Below are positions 1 through 5,880 of a DNA stretch of 5,880 nt, one piece after another. The DNA is from Oligoflexia bacterium (GTDB taxonomy: Bacteria; Myxococcota_A; UBA796; UBA2385). The first letter of the stretch is position 1. Every line of letters starts with the position of its first letter. Position numbers and translations under genes: made by a program. The notes below the pieces were generated by a model that was not told the origin of the DNA, did not search any database, and was given only the letters and a program-made list of their open reading frames with translations. The stretch spans positions 1 to 5,880 of the forward strand of contig JAADHA010000665.1 of NCBI GenBank assembly GCA_013152105.1. Direction: 5' to 3'.

Positions 1-3
1 AGA

Positions 4-46
4 GGCGCCGAGGGTGGGCGCCGAGGGTGGGCGCCGAGGGTGGGCG
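4..46. repeat. 13-bp tandem repeat, about 3.3 copies
   Basis: The unit GGCGCCGAGGGTG repeats perfectly with a 13-base period and breaks off at both sides. It lies about 95 bases upstream of the metallophosphoesterase start. The unit is not a multiple of three, so if the stretch is coding, a change in copy number would shift the frame. All three plus frames are open across it, and one of them ends at a TAA at 77-79. It could therefore be the tail of an upstream gene or an intergenic leader; the window does not decide. No -35/-10 promoter could be recognised between here and 140. Confidence 0.85.
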
Positions 47-139
47 AGGAAGGCAGCCGCCGCACCACCGCCGGGCTAACGGTGAGGAGCCCAGGCCGTG
101 CCCGTGCCCACAAGCCGGAAACCCCAAGGCGGAGCCACC

Positions 140-1027
140 GTGCGCATCGTGCACCTCACCGACCTCCACGTACAGGTACGCCCCAGGGTGGGTGAGCTGG
201 TGGGCAAGCGCTTTGCCGCCACGGCCAACCTCTACCTGCTCGGCCGCCGGCGCAAGTTCGACCCGCTCGTCCAACGCGCCGCGGTCCAGGCCGCCCTCGC
301 CCAGGCGCCCGATGTGGTCGTCGTGACCGGCGACCTCACGGCCCAGGCCACCGACGCCGAGTTCAAGGCCGCCCACCACCTGCTCGCCCCGATCCTCGAC
401 CAGGTGCCCACGGTCATCATCCCCGGAAACCACGACACCTATGTTCGGGCCGCCGTCCGCAAGGACCGGATCGGCCAGCTCTTTGGCGCCGCGATGGGCA
501 AACACCGCCGCTTGCCCTACCTGGTCCAGCACGGTGACGTCGCCTTCCTGGCCATCGAGACCTGCCGCGCCCACCTGCTCTCCAGCGGCCACACCCCAAA
601 GAAGCAGATCGACCAGGCCCGCGATCTGCTGGAACAGGCCTGGCCCGGGGGCTCGCGACCCTTTGTGTTCCTCATCCAGCACTACCCGCTGCTCGGCCGA
701 GACGGGCTGCCCTATGGCCCGCCAGCGCGGGCCCTGGACAACGCCCGGGACGTGCTGGAATTCCTCTCAAAGACCCACGAAGTCGACGCGGTCCTCCACG
801 GCCACGAGCACCACGGTTTCCGCACCATGGTCCCGACCGCGGCCGGCCCGATTCCGGTCTTCGACCCCGGCGCCAGCGGCTACGCGTGGTTGCCAACCCA
901 GAATCGCACCGCCCACTTCAACGTCTACGACGTAGACCGCAAGGGGCTGCACGCCACCCGGCGCTACTGCTGGAACGGCGAAGCTTTCGTCGACGAACCT
1001 GGAGGCGCCTATGAAAGCGGTCGTTAG
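140..1027 (+). CDS. Calcineurin-like metallophosphoesterase (CpdA/Icc-like)
   Basis: A 295-residue predicted cytoplasmic phosphoesterase of the dinuclear-metal calcineurin superfamily. All signature blocks are present in order: DLH (D8, H10), GDLTAQ (G64, D65), GNHD (G96, N97, H98, D99), QHYP (H181) and GHEHH (H222, H224). These are the residues that coordinate the two metals and the attacking water in this family. The set resembles class III cyclic-nucleotide phosphodiesterases, but relatives also hydrolyse glycerophosphodiesters or UDP-diacylglucosamine, so the substrate is not assignable. No signal peptide or membrane segment is seen. The chosen GTG follows GGAG at 131-134 by five bases and puts the first metal motif at residues 8-10, as is usual for the family. 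An in-frame GTG at 98, preceded by GAGGAG at 84-89, would add 14 residues and cannot be excluded. The 3' end overlaps the next gene by 17 bases, indicating a shared transcript. Confidence 0.92.
   Translation: MRIVHLTDLHVQVRPRVGELVGKRFAATANLYLLGRRRKFDPLVQRAAVQAALAQAPDVVVVTGDLTAQATDAEFKAAHHLLAPILDQVPTVIIPGNHDTYVRAAVRKDRIGQLFGAAMGKHRRLPYLVQHGDVAFLAIETCRAHLLSSGHTPKKQIDQARDLLEQAWPGGSRPFVFLIQHYPLLGRDGLPYGPPARALDNARDVLEFLSKTHEVDAVLHGHEHHGFRTMVPTAAGPIPVFDPGASGYAWLPTQNRTAHFNVYDVDRKGLHATRRYCWNGEAFVDEPGGAYESGR
1001..1005 (+). promoter_or_regulatory. Ribosome binding site for the lipoprotein hydrolase
   Basis: GGAGG lies five bases before the ATG at 1011 and inside the last codons of the metallophosphoesterase gene. 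It fixes the downstream start. No other start codon occurs close upstream in that frame, so the unusually short signal peptide is not a simple start-choice artefact. Confidence 0.8.
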
Positions 1028-2987
1028 CCTGTTCATCCTCGGGGCCTGCACCGGCAAGCCGCAGAACACCGGCGACACTGCCAGCGGCACTGCCAGCGAC
1101 GCGGTCCTGGCGATCGTCGACCCGAGCCGCGCCGTCCACTATTTCGACATGCCCTTTCCCAGCGACGACCTGCTGGTCGACGGACAGGTCGACCTGGCGG
1201 GCTTTCCAAACGTCGACAGCGGCCCCCTGGCCCCGGTGATCGCGGGGTGGCTGTCGCGGATTCAGCAGACCACCCACGGCTTCGCCAACAACGGCGCCGC
1301 CTACTTCCGCTTCGAAGCGCCGCTTGCGGGCTTGCCCGAGTCCACGACCGGCCAGGTGGACGATCCGGTCGTGTGGGCCTGCCAGACCGACACCTCGGCC
1401 GAGCTGCTGCCCCTCGACCTTCGCTTCATCACCGACCCGCTGGGGGACCCCTTCTGGGGCGAAAACACGCTGGCCTGCGGACCGGTCCTCGGCCGTCCAC
1501 CGCGGTCTGGAGCCAAGTGCGCAGCGGCCGTGATGGCCTCGGCCGGGGCTCGCGCTCCCAACGACGACGCCGTGCCCCAGGCGGCACGCAACTTGCTCGC
1601 CGCGGCGGGCGTGACCGCCGAGGTCGCCGTCGCGACAGTGTTCACCGTCCAGGACGGGGTCGGCCAGCTCCAAGCCCTGGCCGCTGATGTCGACACGCGC
1701 CTGGGCGACAGCCCGGACTGGGGCAAGCTGGAGATCAAGCGGGTCAGCTCGCTGAGCTACAGCCAGGGCACGACGCCCTCGGGTCAGCCGGCGACTCTGG
1801 CGACCGCGACTTTTCAGGACGGCAGCACCGAGACCGCCTACCTCGGGGCCCTGGAAGAGGGCGGCGAACACACCACCTCGCTGGGCAAAGACTGGCCCAT
1901 GGCCGTCTACCAGCTCAGCCTGCCGACCCTGAATTACTCGGGCCTGGACGACCGCCCCTATATGTCTCCCGGGCTGGCCCACCTCTCCGACACCGACCGC
2001 GTCTCGGGCTGGATCGACTTCGCGGACGGCCAGGTCCTAAACGAGCCCGACGTGGAGTTGATGCGAGTGACCGTCTCCCTGCCCAAGGACAGCGACGGAC
2101 AGCCGATGTCGGATGTGCCGGTGATCATGTGGGATCATGGCACTGGGGGCCACGCCTACAACGCCGTCCAGCGACGCAGCATCGACGACGATGGGCTGGG
2201 CCTGGCCCAAGCCGAGGCCGCCGCGGGCTTCGCCATCATCGGCCGGGACGCGCCGCTCTATGGCACGCGCTACCCCCTCATCGACGAAGGCTACGGCGAA
2301 AGCCTGGGCTTCTACAACATCGTCAACCTGCCCGCCTTCCGCGACAACCAGCGTCAGACCGCGGTTGATGGGCACGTCCTGCTGCGCTTCATCCAGTCCG
2401 GGCTCAACGATGTCCTGCCACAGGGCAGCGTCGACGGCACCCGCGTCGCGCGAGCGGGCCACAGCCTGGGCAGCGTGACCGCCAACCTGGGCATCGCGAT
2501 GGACCCCGACGCCTTCCAGAGCTCCTTCCTGTCCGGATCGGGCGGCGACTTCAGCGACTACTTCCTGGACACCGGCCTGCTGGGGACCAGCATCGACCCC
2601 AGCGTCCTGGACAGTCTGTTCGCGCTGTTCGGGGTCGACGTACCCGACCCGGTCACCCCCGCCTCGGCCATCGGCGCAGCCCTGGGCCTGGACCCGGCCG
2701 CGTGGGATCACATTGACCGCTTCCACCCCGCGATGCAGCTCTTTCAGTGGACCATGGACCCCAGCGACCCGATGGCGGTGGCCGCGCACGAGCCCATCCC
2801 CGCCACGATGATCATGGGACAGGACGACTGGCAGGTACCCAATCTCACCAGTGAAGCCCTGTGTGATCTGGCCCTGCCCGACTGTACCCGCACGACGGTG
2901 GACGCCACCGGTGACTACGACCCGCACTACGTGTTGCACCGCACCAAGGCCGGGCTCGCGCTCTTCTCGAGCTGGCTGGCCGACTGA
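1011..2987 (+). CDS. Predicted lipoprotein with alpha/beta-hydrolase (lipase/esterase) domain
   Basis: A 658-residue exported hydrolase. The N-terminus reads MKAVVSLFILGACTGK: a short hydrophobic stretch ending in an LGAC lipobox, with Cys13 as the predicted lipidated residue, then a Thr/Gly/Asp/Ser-rich linker to about residue 30. There is no Asp after the Cys, so outer-membrane or surface location is expected rather than inner-membrane retention. Residues 30-350 form a large N-terminal region with FDMPFPSDDLLVDG at 45-58, which recalls the PFPNDLLF-type motif of the bacterial virulence-factor lipase N-terminal family (VolA-like lipases); this link is from memory and tentative. The C-terminal half is an alpha/beta hydrolase: DHGTGG at 375-380 as probable oxyanion loop, nucleophile elbow GHSLG (Ser485), acid in GQDDWQVP (Asp605 or Asp606), and His639 in DYDPHY. 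C618 and C625 could form a disulfide. The substrate is unknown; lipid esters are a reasonable guess. The start overlaps the phosphoesterase gene, so translation may be coupled. Confidence 0.88.
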   Translation: MKAVVSLFILGACTGKPQNTGDTASGTASDAVLAIVDPSRAVHYFDMPFPSDDLLVDGQVDLAGFPNVDSGPLAPVIAGWLSRIQQTTHGFANNGAAYFRFEAPLAGLPESTTGQVDDPVVWACQTDTSAELLPLDLRFITDPLGDPFWGENTLACGPVLGRPPRSGAKCAAAVMASAGARAPNDDAVPQAARNLLAAAGVTAEVAVATVFTVQDGVGQLQALAADVDTRLGDSPDWGKLEIKRVSSLSYSQGTTPSGQPATLATATFQDGSTETAYLGALEEGGEHTTSLGKDWPMAVYQLSLPTLNYSGLDDRPYMSPGLAHLSDTDRVSGWIDFADGQVLNEPDVELMRVTVSLPKDSDGQPMSDVPVIMWDHGTGGHAYNAVQRRSIDDDGLGLAQAEAAAGFAIIGRDAPLYGTRYPLIDEGYGESLGFYNIVNLPAFRDNQRQTAVDGHVLLRFIQSGLNDVLPQGSVDGTRVARAGHSLGSVTANLGIAMDPDAFQSSFLSGSGGDFSDYFLDTGLLGTSIDPSVLDSLFALFGVDVPDPVTPASAIGAALGLDPAAWDHIDRFHPAMQLFQWTMDPSDPMAVAAHEPIPATMIMGQDDWQVPNLTSEALCDLALPDCTRTTVDATGDYDPHYVLHRTKAGLALFSSWLAD

Positions 2988-3017
2988 GCCGCGTGAACCC
3001 TCGGTGCGCGCTCCGCC
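2988..3017. other. Convergent intergenic gap without a visible terminator
   Basis: Thirty bases separate the stop of the plus-strand lipoprotein gene from the stop of the minus-strand ABC ATPase gene. The only symmetry is a weak imperfect palindrome around GGTGCGCGCTCC (3003-3014), with no T-run on either side. I see no intrinsic terminator. Confidence 0.6.
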
Positions 3018-3929
3018 TCAGGATCGACGCGCCGCCATCCAGCTCGCTTCCAGGCTCAACCCCGCGCTCACGCTCTCAACACCAGCGCCCGCCTCCAACA
3101 GAACGGGCAAGACCCGCGCGTTGATGCCCGCGCTGCCCAGCTCGGCCGGGCCCTGGACGGTGAGCGTAAGGCCATCGACCCCAACCACCAGCCCGGTCGC
3201 CTCGACCGCCGCCGCGAAGGGCGCCGCAGGCTGGCACAAGGAGATCACCACCTGCTGGGCACGACCGGTGATCTCGCTCATCGGGCCCTGGGCCACGGCG
3301 CGCCCCGCCTCCATGAAGATGACATGGTCGCAGGTCGCCTCCAGCTCGGCGAGCACGTGGCTGGACACCACCAGGGTCGCATCGCCAGCCCGACGCTGCA
3401 ACACGCTTCGCATGCGCACCACCAGGTCGGGGTCCAGACCGCTGGTCGGCTCGTCGAGCAGCACCAGTTCGGGGTTTCCGAGCAGCGCCTGGGCGACCGC
3501 GACCCGGCGTCGCATGCCGTGCGAGAGCTGCTTGATGCGCTGGTCCGCCCGATCGCTCAAGGCCACATCGTCGAGGACCTGGGCCACAGCCCGGCGCGCC
3601 GCAGCGGGCCCAAGCCCCTGGAGGCGCCCGTACCAGGTCAACAGCGCGCCAACCGGCAGGTCAGCCGGCAGCGCACAGTCCTGGGGCAGGATGGAGACCC
3701 GGCCCGCGTGCCGCCGAGGGTCAAAAGCACCCTCGCCCAGCACATCGACGGTGCCAGCGTCCGCTTGAACCAGGCCGGCGATGATGCCAAAGGCCGTGGA
3801 CTTGCCCGCGCCATTGGGCCCCACCAGCCCGCACAAGGCTCCGGTTGGGACCGTGAAGTCCAGCCCGTCCAGCGCCACGGTCGATCCAAAGCGGCGGCGC
3901 AGACCCGCGACGCTCAGCGCGGCCCTCAC
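3018..3929 (-). CDS. ABC transporter ATP-binding protein (ABC-2 exporter type)
   Basis: A 303-residue nucleotide-binding subunit that would power the permease encoded just upstream. The ATPase domain fills residues 1-215: Walker A GPNGAGKST (37-45), Q-loop Gln83 in ILPQD, signature LSHGM (135-139), Walker B LVLLDE (155-160), D-loop SGLD (163-166) and switch His191. A C-terminal extension of about 90 residues follows, as is common in the CcmA/NatA/drug-exporter ATPase group. The reading frame is open much further upstream (to 4325), but the GTG at 3929 is chosen because a strong GAGGAGGG site precedes it, the first strand of the ATPase fold begins directly after it, and it forms a GTGA overlap with the permease stop. 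All catalytic residues are intact. The second signature residue pair is SH rather than SG, a variation seen in this subfamily. The transported substrate is unknown. Confidence 0.94.
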   Translation of the reverse strand: MRAALSVAGLRRRFGSTVALDGLDFTVPTGALCGLVGPNGAGKSTAFGIIAGLVQADAGTVDVLGEGAFDPRRHAGRVSILPQDCALPADLPVGALLTWYGRLQGLGPAAARRAVAQVLDDVALSDRADQRIKQLSHGMRRRVAVAQALLGNPELVLLDEPTSGLDPDLVVRMRSVLQRRAGDATLVVSSHVLAELEATCDHVIFMEAGRAVAQGPMSEITGRAQQVVISLCQPAAPFAAAVEATGLVVGVDGLTLTVQGPAELGSAGINARVLPVLLEAGAGVESVSAGLSLEASWMAARRS

Positions 3930-4834
3930 GCGTCCCTCCTCAAAAACCAGGCGTGCCCTGCCATAAAAGCGCAGCCACCGATGGCCAGCAGGATCAACTC
4001 TGCCGGCAAGCGCTGGGACCACTCCGGTCGCCACAGATCCAACGCGTGGCTGCCCGGAAACAGGACCAGCAGGCTGTCGAAGATGACCGGAGCGGCGTCG
4101 TGGACCCGCGGCGCCTGGAGAAACTGCCGCCCCACACCCACCAGCACCAGCGCCAGCAGGCCCCCGGCCCGAGCCTTGTTCGCCGAGCGGGTGATCTGGC
4201 TGATCCCCATGACCAGCCCCAGATAGGCAAACCCCGAGACACAGGCCCGCCCGCCCAGGCGTGCCATCCACATCGCGGTGTTCGCAGCAGGATAATCCGC
4301 CAATGCGAACAATCCCACCATCCAAGAGCCCAGGCCTCCGAGCGCGACACCAGTCCCCATCAGCACGGCCTGTCCCAGCAGCTTTCCGCTGGCCCAGGCG
4401 CCTCGCGAGGAACGCACAAGAGCGAAGCGGCTGGCGCCACAGTCCACGTCGGCCGCGATGGCGTCACTGCTGGTGATCGTGACCAGGACTGGCACAAAGG
4501 TCATGGCCACCCACCCGTAGAACAGCGCCAGCGGCGGCACCGCGACCAGCTCCGCAGCCAGCACGGGGTCCCCGACCAGCTCCTCCACCACGTCGTGGAG
4601 TTGGTCGCTCTTCATCAAGGAAGCGGTCATCGTGCCGGGTTGTTCGGTGTGGGCCACCGCCAGCGTGTCCGCCATGCCCTTCTCGATGCTGCGCAACACC
4701 GACACGAAGGCACCTGATGTGGCCGTCGCTCCGGCCAGGTACAAGAGCAGCAGTAGGACCGCCTTGCGCGAACGCAGCGCGCACCGGAGGTCAAAGGCGG
4801 CGGTGAGCAGCACACCGCGCAGCGTCGCCCTCAC
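3926..4834 (-). CDS. ABC-2-type transporter permease
   Basis: A 302-residue integral inner-membrane subunit, the expected partner of the ATPase encoded directly downstream. By eye six hydrophobic helices can be placed: about 24-44, 100-121, 151-178, 195-213, 222-238 and 278-297. The basic N-terminus (to RSRK at 21-24) and basic C-terminus (FLRRDA) point to the cytoplasm. A loop of about 55 residues between helices 1 and 2 would face the periplasm. The stretch SSDAIAADVDCGASRF (122-137) followed by GKLLGQ (150-155) matches the cytoplasmic coupling region of ABC-2 permeases, where a DxIxxE...GT...GK pattern is usual; here the Glu is replaced by Asp. The GTG start at 4834 overlaps the stop of the preceding gene in a GTGA, with no clear Shine-Dalgarno, so translational coupling is likely. 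The 3' end overlaps the ATPase start the same way. Confidence 0.88.
   Translation of the reverse strand: MRATLRGVLLTAAFDLRCALRSRKAVLLLLLYLAGATATSGAFVSVLRSIEKGMADTLAVAHTEQPGTMTASLMKSDQLHDVVEELVGDPVLAAELVAVPPLALFYGWVAMTFVPVLVTITSSDAIAADVDCGASRFALVRSSRGAWASGKLLGQAVLMGTGVALGGLGSWMVGLFALADYPAANTAMWMARLGGRACVSGFAYLGLVMGISQITRSANKARAGGLLALVLVGVGRQFLQAPRVHDAAPVIFDSLLVLFPGSHALDLWRPEWSQRLPAELILLAIGGCAFMAGHAWFLRRDA
3934..3941 (-). promoter_or_regulatory. Strong ribosome binding site for the ABC ATPase gene
   Basis: On the minus strand GAGGAGGG ends four bases before the GTG at 3929 and lies within the last codons of the permease gene. It decides the ATPase start against the long upstream open frame. 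It is the best Shine-Dalgarno match in this operon; the permease and the 249-residue gene lack a comparable one. Confidence 0.8.
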
Positions 4835-5580
4835 TCAGCGCTGCCGCTGTTGGCCGCGGCCGACTCCACGGCACCCCGAAAGGACTCCATGTCGATGTAG
4901 TTCCAGACCTCGCGAGAATCTGGCTCGACCGAAGCCACCGCGTCCGGGCCGATGATCTCGTCGACATTGAGCTGGGCGTCGTACAGGATGCCAGAGACAT
5001 CGCGGGTGAGCCCCAACAGCTCGAGACTGTCGGGATCGCCGGCCGAATTCATCATCGTGAGCAGGTCATCGCCCAGGGCGGAGAGGCGATCATTCATCTC
5101 GGCGGTCGCCACGTCCAAGGCCGCGAGTTGGGCGTCGTCGAGGTCCGCCTGTTCGGCCAGGGCCGCCCGAGACTGGTCGATCCGCAGCCGCTGGGCGTCC
5201 ACGGCAAGATCGAACTGTTCGAGGGTGTCCATATCTTGCTGACCGGTGTCCGGGGCGTCCGTCGAGCCACCGCCGCTGTCGGCGTCTGCGGGATCAGCGG
5301 GCGGGTCCACGCCGGGGGGCGAAAGTGCGGCGGAGCGTTTGTCGCGAGCGGGCTCAGGGTCAACCGAAGGCGGCGTCCCAGCACGGTCGAGGCCAACCAT
5401 GGACAGCGGAGAACGTCGAGCAGCCTGCCGCCGAGCCTTGACCAGGTCGTCCTGGAGGCGCGCCAGGTTCTGGTCACAACTGGCCAGATCGGTCCGAGGT
5501 GCGACCCCGCCAGCGAGGAAGCCACCGATAATCCCAACGAAGACCCAGGCGGGAGCTGGTAGAGAAGGAGCCATGGGCAC
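4831..5580 (-). CDS. Uncharacterised single-pass membrane protein with Pro/Asp-rich linker and helical domain
   Basis: I do not recognise a family. The 249 residues start GTG (5580); an ATG two codons on (5574) is equally possible, and neither has a good ribosome binding site. Residues 11-27 form one hydrophobic helix containing a GxxxGxxxG pattern (G16, G20, G24). It is probably a signal anchor, though a cleavable signal peptide cannot be ruled out. Residues 31-56 are a charged helix with coiled-coil character (Cys35 is the only cysteine). Residues about 65-117 are low-complexity Pro/Asp/Gly/Ser, a likely flexible linker. Residues 117-178 are Leu/Ala/Asp-rich helix, again coiled-coil-like, followed by an acidic C-terminal part (to 249). 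The gene ends in a GTGA overlap with the permease start, which argues strongly that it works with the ABC transporter, perhaps as an extracytoplasmic accessory or tether. It lacks visible lipoyl or beta-barrel signatures of a classical membrane-fusion protein. Confidence 0.75.
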   Translation of the reverse strand: MPMAPSLPAPAWVFVGIIGGFLAGGVAPRTDLASCDQNLARLQDDLVKARRQAARRSPLSMVGLDRAGTPPSVDPEPARDKRSAALSPPGVDPPADPADADSGGGSTDAPDTGQQDMDTLEQFDLAVDAQRLRIDQSRAALAEQADLDDAQLAALDVATAEMNDRLSALGDDLLTMMNSAGDPDSLELLGLTRDVSGILYDAQLNVDEIIGPDAVASVEPDSREVWNYIDMESFRGAVESAAANSGSAE

Positions 5581-5591
5581 CAGGTAGGGCG

Positions 5592-5880
5592 TCAGGCCCG
5601 TGTGGCATTCAGCGAACGGCCGATCATGTAGATGCTGGCCCGGGCCAGGCGATCCGGCGAGAGGTAGGATGCCGCGTGGGCGGCCGCAGTGGCGATGTCC
5701 TCAGCGACGATGAGCACTGGCATGCACTGCCCATCCACCACCACCTGCCACCCGTAGGAAGGCAAATCGACGGGCGAGGGCTTGGGCGAGGGCTTGGGCG
5801 AGGGCTTGGGCGAGGGCAGGGGCGGGCTGAGGTCCAGTCGGAGCTGCTCGGACACGCGAGGAGCGGCCGGCGCGGGAGCT
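5592..5880 (-). CDS. Hypothetical protein with SPKP repeat, probably 5'-truncated by the window
   Basis: I do not recognise this gene. The frame ends with TGA at 5592-5594, 11 bases before the next gene, and stays open to the right window edge. A GTG at 5855 would give an 87-residue protein, but no Shine-Dalgarno precedes it and the upstream codons read Ala/Pro-rich (APAPAAPR), like the linker after it, so the true start may lie outside. Counting from that GTG, residues 11-28 are Pro-rich with SPKPSPKPSPKPSP. Residues 35-87 (GWQVVVDGQCMPVLIVAEDI through IYMIGR) look like a compact folded module: two hydrophobic strands, an Ala-rich helix (about 51-64) and a further strand at 74-79. No signal peptide or membrane helix is seen in the visible part. 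Close packing places it in the ABC transporter operon. Confidence 0.6.
   Translation of the reverse strand, partial: APAPAAPRVSEQLRLDLSPPLPSPKPSPKPSPKPSPVDLPSYGWQVVVDGQCMPVLIVAEDIATAAAHAASYLSPDRLARASIYMIGRSLNATRA
5772..5817. repeat. 12-bp in-frame tandem repeat encoding SPKP units
   Basis: On the plus strand the unit GGGCGAGGGCTT occurs as three full copies and one 10-base partial copy, without mismatches. On the minus strand it encodes the Ser-Pro-Lys-Pro run of the small protein. The 12-base unit preserves the frame, so copy-number change would only lengthen or shorten the Pro-rich linker. Confidence 0.9.

Noticed and set aside
73..92. Possible hairpin GGGCT...AGCCC upstream of the first gene
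   Set aside because: Five base pairs around a ten-base loop with no T-run; expected by chance at this GC content.
98..139. Earlier GTG start for the metallophosphoesterase
   Set aside because: It has a plausible GAGGAG at 84-89, but the added 14 residues precede the usual family N-terminus; kept as an alternative only.
27..326. Small plus-strand open frame running into the phosphoesterase
   Set aside because: Pro/Arg/Ser-rich translation, overlaps the first metal motifs of the real gene in another frame, and starts inside the tandem repeat.
918..1982. Long minus-strand open frame (354 codons) opposite the lipoprotein gene
   Set aside because: Its translation is Arg/Gly/Ala/Val-rich with no recognisable motif, and the opposite strand encodes a hydrolase with a lipobox and intact catalytic motifs. 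Typical GC-rich antisense shadow.
2037..2939. Minus-strand open frame (300 codons) opposite the hydrolase core
   Set aside because: Overlaps the catalytic Ser, Asp and His region of the real gene and has no domain signature of its own.
3513..3527. ABC signature LSHGM in place of LSGGQ
   Set aside because: Deviation at these positions is common in ABC-2 exporter ATPases and all catalytic residues are present, so it is not evidence of a broken or new enzyme.
3324..4226. Plus-strand open frame (300 codons) across the ABC ATPase and permease
   Set aside because: Antisense to intact Walker A, signature and Walker B motifs; composition is Arg/Gln/Pro-rich and unstructured.
3930..4325. N-terminal extension of the ABC ATPase frame to 4325
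   Set aside because: The extension lies wholly within the permease gene in another frame and has no ABC motif; the GTG at 3929 has a strong ribosome binding site.

Overview
The window is GC-rich and densely coding, with GTG starts and third-position G/C throughout. Together with a lipoprotein whose mature N-terminus is a Thr/Gly/Asp/Ser-rich linker, this is compatible with a Myxococcota-like (deltaproteobacterial) or other high-GC Gram-negative bacterium. This is an impression from composition and protein style, not a phylogenetic placement. No rRNA, tRNA, CRISPR array, insertion sequence or integrase is visible.

Left part, plus strand (1-2987): a short leader with a 13-bp tandem repeat (4-46) precedes two overlapping genes. 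The first (140-1027) is a calcineurin-like metallophosphoesterase with all the canonical metal-binding motifs. The second (1011-2987) is a predicted outer-membrane or surface lipoprotein with an alpha/beta-hydrolase (lipase/esterase) domain and a recognisable Ser-Asp-His triad. Its start, with a clear GGAGG ribosome binding site, lies inside the end of the first gene, so the two are very probably co-transcribed.

Right part, minus strand (3018-5880, read right to left): four closely packed genes form an apparent operon whose promoter lies beyond the right edge. In order of transcription they are: (a) a protein, probably cut by the window edge, with an SPKP repeat and a small uncharacterised C-terminal module; (b) a 249-residue single-pass membrane protein with a Pro/Asp-rich linker and a helical domain; (c) a six-helix ABC-2-type permease; (d) its ABC ATPase. 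The b/c and c/d junctions are both four-base GTGA stop/start overlaps. The layout suggests one ABC-2 exporter or membrane-remodelling complex with a membrane-anchored extracytoplasmic accessory protein. The transported substrate cannot be read from the sequence.

The two gene groups converge on a 30-bp gap with no convincing terminator. The most interesting unknowns are the two accessory genes of the ABC operon and the phosphoesterase/lipoprotein-hydrolase pair. Nothing here is unmistakably a new system.
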